Shown here: positions 49,201 through 55,200 of the stretch, in pieces
Layout: every line of letters begins with the position of its first letter
Position numbering within the stretch: the first letter of the stretch is position 1
Source of the DNA: Icerya purchasi
Taxonomy: Eukaryota; Arthropoda; Insecta; Hemiptera; Monophlebidae
Assembly: GCA_039619475.1 (NCBI GenBank)
Contig: CM077116.1
Span: 170,455,363-170,519,362, forward strand
Reading direction: 5' to 3'
Length of the DNA stretch: 64,000 bases
Position numbers and translations under genes: made by a program
Notes under the pieces: model-generated
What the model was told of the DNA's origin: nothing
Seen by the model: only the letters and a program-made list of their open reading frames with translations
Databases searched by the model: none

Positions 49201-52200
49201 GTCAATGTGAATAAAAGCGCTTAATGTGCAAAACGCCAGTTACCTGTCAGTATTAAAAGTAGTGAACTCTAACTTGATGATCTACTCGCTTTCATGTTCT
49301 GTTCGCTAGGTACTACAAATACTTCTCCAATATTAGTGAGTGACTACGTTCCAACAGTGTTCAAGAGTAAACAGATCGAAATGTTTTACAAAGAAGGTAC
49401 TTTGTGACTTGCAGCGGGCTACATGCGCATTGTACATTGTACAGTTTTCACTGTGAAACTGGAACTACGGTAACGTTATTTTATCACATCAAAATCCCAC
49501 CGCTCAGTTTATGAATATACCATTTGGCGAAATATGCTGCTGGTAAATTATCGATTGTGACAAACAAAAAGTAATTCAGAAACAGTAGCATAACAAAGCA
49601 GCGATGAAATTTATTAATGAGAATGGACCCATTTACTTTTAAATAAATTTCTTGATGTATTTATAATTTTCCTTTAAATAATAGAGTTCAAATTTTTTTC
49701 ATTATGAAACGAAGGCTCCGTATACATACATATTTCACACTTTATAATTTTTCAATTAAAGTCACTTATACGACTATATATATATTTATTACTTGAATTC
49801 GTTCTGCATTATTCCTTTTTATTGTTTACATAAATTAGTCGCTTTAGCGATATTTAAATATTAATTTCCTTTTACATTAATTGAATTTTTTATGTTTTGG
49901 AATTAAAATAAAACGCGTTCATTTGTGCAGTAGTGTGTGCGATTGTATGTCGAGTTATTTCCATTTTAATATTTTTCTATCTTAAAGAAGTACTGGTGAA
50001 TAAATAATGATTCGTTGCTACTGATATATATAGGTGTATATATATATATATATATATATAAATTTAGCAGAAGAAGAATTTTTTTTGGATTCGTCAACCA
50101 TAGACATTAACCCAACACGAGATGTACTTTTAATCGGCAGGTTCCACCTGAACTAATCATTGATGCGGAATCAATTACTCTATGTTGGAAAAAACTAAAT
50201 AAATTAAAGTTCAAAATTTTTAGGATAATGACCAAACTATTAAAAATATTAGGAAAATGTACGACGTTTAATTAATTTCTTTAACTTAGTACAAATAAAA
50301 ATAACAAATTATAATTTTATCATTTAATAACTTAGTGGTGTTTTGTTCGGATATAACTGGGTTTCAATTCTCTTACCTTAGATTGGAACTTCTAAAAAGT
50401 TTCACTTGCGCTGGGTTAACGTCTGAGTTGACACATTCAAAATTTAACAAAAAAAAGTTTTGCGTCACCCTGATCTACAACGAGATAATTAATATTTCAT
50501 TAAATTCCAAACAGGTGCTTGGCCATGGATGGCAGCTCTTGGATATAGTAAATCGGGCAAGGAAGACTTGCAGTTTCTTTGTGGTGGTACTCTGATTTCA
50601 GACAGACATATTCTCACAGCGGCGATTTGTCTTCGTGACACGGGAAAATCTGAATTTTAAGTTTAAATAGTTTACGTAAACGTTCTATTTATAATATCGT
50701 TAATAATCGTTACATTTTTGAGATTTATAAGTTAAGCAAGCAGCAGAAAATCATAGTGAAATTCTGATGCTCAGAGCAGTGATATTCGGTAAAACTGAAG
50801 TGAGCTCTTAGATAACATTGCATACCAGTGGCGAGAGTGAGAACTGATTTATCCCTTTTTTTTTTTGCTTCTAACGGTACCCGGTAGTAAATCATTTCGG
50901 CTGATTTGTAGAAAAATTCCAACACTCGTCACGAGGCAAATGATACTCTACACACCGTACTGTTAGTTTCTGAAGTAAATATTTTTAGTAATGTGTCTTT
51001 TCCGTTTTTGACATGCCTCACAGCTAGAGCTGGTTTTGTGAAATTCGTTAAAAGTATTGCTCGCTACTTATATTTTAGTGTGCGATTACTTTGAGTAATT
51101 AACAGATTGAGTTCAAACTAAAAGGAAATTGTTTCACACACCTTTCAAAAGACATATTGTATAATGTACTTCTCTACAAAAGGATTAGTACGGTATATTC
51201 ATTTTTTTTTACTATTAACGACCACTTGAAAATATTTTAATATTTAATGTTCAATCTTATTTAGTTATGATTGTTGGTTTGTTGTCATTTTAATTAATCA
51301 ACAACCGGATTGTCTATGCTGCATTTAATAAATATAAACGGATACGTCGTGAAACACTTTTATGAGAATATCCCAGCTGCAGTTCGGAAGGAAAAAGAAA
51401 TACAAGCACAGCTGTAGACACGTATTGTCTAAATATCTGAAGGAGAACTGTGGTTCTCTTCAGACTCACGCCGCTGTACTCGCTCATATTTATGTATAAG
51501 TATTCTTTCCGAGTATTCTCAGAAATGTTTTTAGCACACCTTTTAAACATTTGCTACTTCTTTTTAGTAATTATTAATTATTACACAGATATGAATATCT
51601 AGTTGGACATAAGTGATGTTGTAGAGAATGCGTGACTCGGTTGTGAAAGCTATACCGAACGCTTTAAAAAAAAAACCACAAAAAAGTATTTTACACGTCT
51701 TGTAAGGATTGATCTGGAAGAATAATATAAGAGTGCATGCTTACAAACGTTAAACATTTTTTGTTCATACGTCATACAAACGTTAAACATTTTTTGTTCA
51801 TACGTCTTACAAACGTTAAACATTTTTTGTTCATACGTCATACAAACGTTAAACATTTTTTGTTCATACGTCATACAAACGTTAAAAATTTTTTGTTCAT
51901 ACGTCAAATTAAATTGTGTTACAGGTCTAAGGTACGTTTAGGCGCGACGGAACTAAATGACACGGTTGAGAGTGTTCATGGGATTAGCCTCGTCGACGCA
52001 CCGATTGCTAAAATCGATATCCATCCAGACTTTCAGTCTAGACCGGTAAAGAATAATATAGGCATCATCACGCTGAAGGACCCTGTTAAATTTACCAGTA
52101 AATTATGTTTTTGAATAGTATAACAATTTCGAACATTTTTAAATCGCAGAAAATCGGCTTACGTAATTAAATGTGCAGAGAGAAAAAAATTTGAATGTAA

Positions 52201-55200
52201 ATATTATTATAATTTTCCGTCTCGTGCGTTAATTTCACATCGATATACAGCTTCCTTTTTTTTTTTTTTTTTTTTTTTGTTTTATGGGTTTGTTATCATG
52301 GACATTGATCCAAGAACGATGTAACAGAGATGTAAGAGAAACTCAGATCCCTATACGATCAGAGATAGCAGACAAAATAAAATCAACAACTAGGATAACA
52401 GAAGGAGAAAGAAAGGAGAGAATGAAGGAAGTACTGTATGGAGCGGAAGTACCGATTTATAAAAGGGAGGAATAGAAAGAACCCTGTTCAGTTGAATGCG
52501 ACGAACAACCGAACATTATATGATCGGGGTCAGAAATAAATTGATTGCTGGAGAGATGTGATGGACAATAAGAAGAAGGCATGAGAGAATAACGGAAAAG
52601 CGAGGAATGGAGCAAATTGTGCCCAAAATGCAAGCAGCAAATCGCAGAGAGGTTGGAGCGGCGCATAGACGGAAAGTGAAAAAACCAGAAGCAGCGAGGA
52701 AGGAAAAGTTGAATAGACAAGAAAAAGGAATCCGGGTTGGAGAATGACCATGGTTTGGATTGACCAGCTACAGACGAAAGGGTAACAATGGAAGCTAAGA
52801 AAACAAAAAGAACCTTACCAGGAGAGGAAGATAATCGAGCGAATGAGTCAAGTAACTCATTTCCCTCGATTTCGGCATAGCCAGGAATCCAAATGAAATC
52901 CGGATTAATTGGGAAAGGAATAGATCATGAATCAAGGAGCGAATAAGACTTACTATTAGACATTTGGTGATTTTCCACGACTTGCGAATTCCATTTGCGA
53001 GTCAACTTCCTATTCAATACGATTTCGCCTCTTTTTCATTTAATTCGACCTCCCATTTCCGAGCTTTCTTTTAAATGTTTTCTCTTTCGGCGTATACAGC
53101 CTTTTGGTTAGAGGTGTGAGAAATTGAATAACTTTTAGAAAGGAAAGGACCTTGCAATTTTAATTGTAGCTTTATGAAAATCAGGATTCTGGAGTTGCGT
53201 TGGGGGTGTGTAGGTTTCTTTGAGCAAACAATTTTGAACAATCGAAAATTAAGTGTTGAATAGAAATGTTGAATAGAAACAAGAACATTGCATGAGTCAC
53301 ATGGCGGTCGAGGTTGTTTGTTTAGGATGTAACCATGTGTTAGAGCGGAATAGTGACCTGTTCTTAATCTGAGCAGGATAAGTTAGTCTTTTCTGGATTT
53401 TTGGTATGAAGTTTTCCAGGGATCGATAGTGATTTTATTGAACTTTAATTTGTTAGAAATTTAGGACGAGGTCCCACATTCTTCAAAAGGATTTGGGTAT
53501 AAAGTGTTTGCTTGATTTTTCTAATATCCGATGTCGGGATTGAAGAATTTGGAATTGAGGAAATCTTCAGGGATATTTTACCTGTTTCGTCTGCTTTCAC
53601 GTTTTGAAAAATGTTGGAGTGAGGTGGAATCCGGAAGAATATAATTTCTTTGTTTACTGTCGAGAGTATTCGAACTATTTCTTGTAAGATCGGATGTTGT
53701 TTTTTCATACGATATTTTTAATGGATAGGAGCGCTAATAGGGAGTCTGTTAATATCCGGGATATTACTGAAAGATAGAGTTCTAAGTATTGGATTGCTAG
53801 TTTTAAAGCGTGGAGTTCCGTTCAAAGAATTGTGAAGTGTGGTGGTAGTGAAAATGGAACAGTGATATTATCATGAGCAAACAAGCAGCCTGCTCTATTT
53901 GACGACTTGGAGTCATCTGTTAATATTTTTTTGAAGTTAAGGTATTTGCTAAAAAGACGGTTATAGGTTTGAATATAGTTGATTAGGCTAGTTTTGGATT
54001 TTTCTAGGTCTGAGTGATAGATCCAATTTGGGTATGAGGGAGAGCCATGATGGATTGATATTCTGGGGAATGTGTAGTAAGGTGGTGTATTTTATGAAAA
54101 TTAACTTGAAAAGATCACTGTTGTTGTGAAATAGGAAATTAGGAAGGATCACGAGATGAAGGGGACTTATTATGAAGGGATTAAAATTTGGATTTACAAG
54201 AATGTTGAGAGTAGTGTCGGTGGAGATTCGATGTCCTTGAATACTCAGCGAACGTTCTGAAGATCCGCTCAGAAGACTGGCTATAGAAGTAGTATGAAAG
54301 GCCCATGTGATTGATCTTAGTCATGTATTCCGGATAACATTTAGAGAATCGAAACGAGATTTTGGGAGCAAAAGCGTTAATAGGCGCACCATAGTCAATT
54401 GTCGTTCGAATGAGGGTTTGGTACAGTATTAAAAGTGTGTCTCTGTCCAATCCATACGAACTATGAGTAAGTTTTATTAGGGGATTGAATTTTTTTGTTG
54501 AAGTTTTGTATTTGCAGAGTTCAGGATGAGGTGTTGTCGAATAGAACGGGATCGACTGCCTGTTGAGGGAAATTTTCTTCAATTTTTCGATCTTTGCAGT
54601 TAATAAAAATGCAGAAATTGTCTGCGAAGAGAGCTTTTGAAACGAGTGGAAAAGCTGATTTTGCTGGTTCATTGATACCTACTATGAAAAGGGTTAGACT
54701 GAGTACTGCACCCTATTGGACCCCCTTCACAAGTAATGGTGTTGTTTATACGGATTACAAATTCTATTTGTTGGAGGAAATTTGATGTGAAGTAAAGCAT
54801 ATTATTACCTCAATGCAGGATGAAGAGAATTGTTTCTCTTATACATCGAAGTCATTGCTGACATCGAAAGATATAACCAGGATTTTTGTTAGAGTAGGCT
54901 TCATTGATCCTGCTACTAACGTGGGTTGCTGGTGGAACGTAGATCTACCTGGCCTGAAATCTCACTGTGTATTAGAGAGTTTGCCGTAATGTTTCAGAAA
55001 CTATAATAGTCGTTTATTTACGATTCGTTCGCATATTTTGCAGAGATTTGATATTCGGGAAATTGATCTGTAATTATCGATTTGAAATTAATTTTTCTCA
55101 GGTTTAAGGCCTCCGTGTGATAGTAAAAAAGTGCGGATTCCATATCGTGTCTAAAATTTTTAACAGTAATTGAATCACGTTGACAGGAAAATTTTTAAAA

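Noticed and set aside
50658..50660. TAA as the true end of a short protease protein
   Set aside because: Exons 4 to 6 continue the same domain in order and in correct phase, so an intact gene would not end here. Treated as a sign of a lost donor.
51737..51906. CRISPR-like array
   Set aside because: The 33-bp units are directly head-to-tail with no spacers, in a eukaryotic intron. It is a minisatellite.
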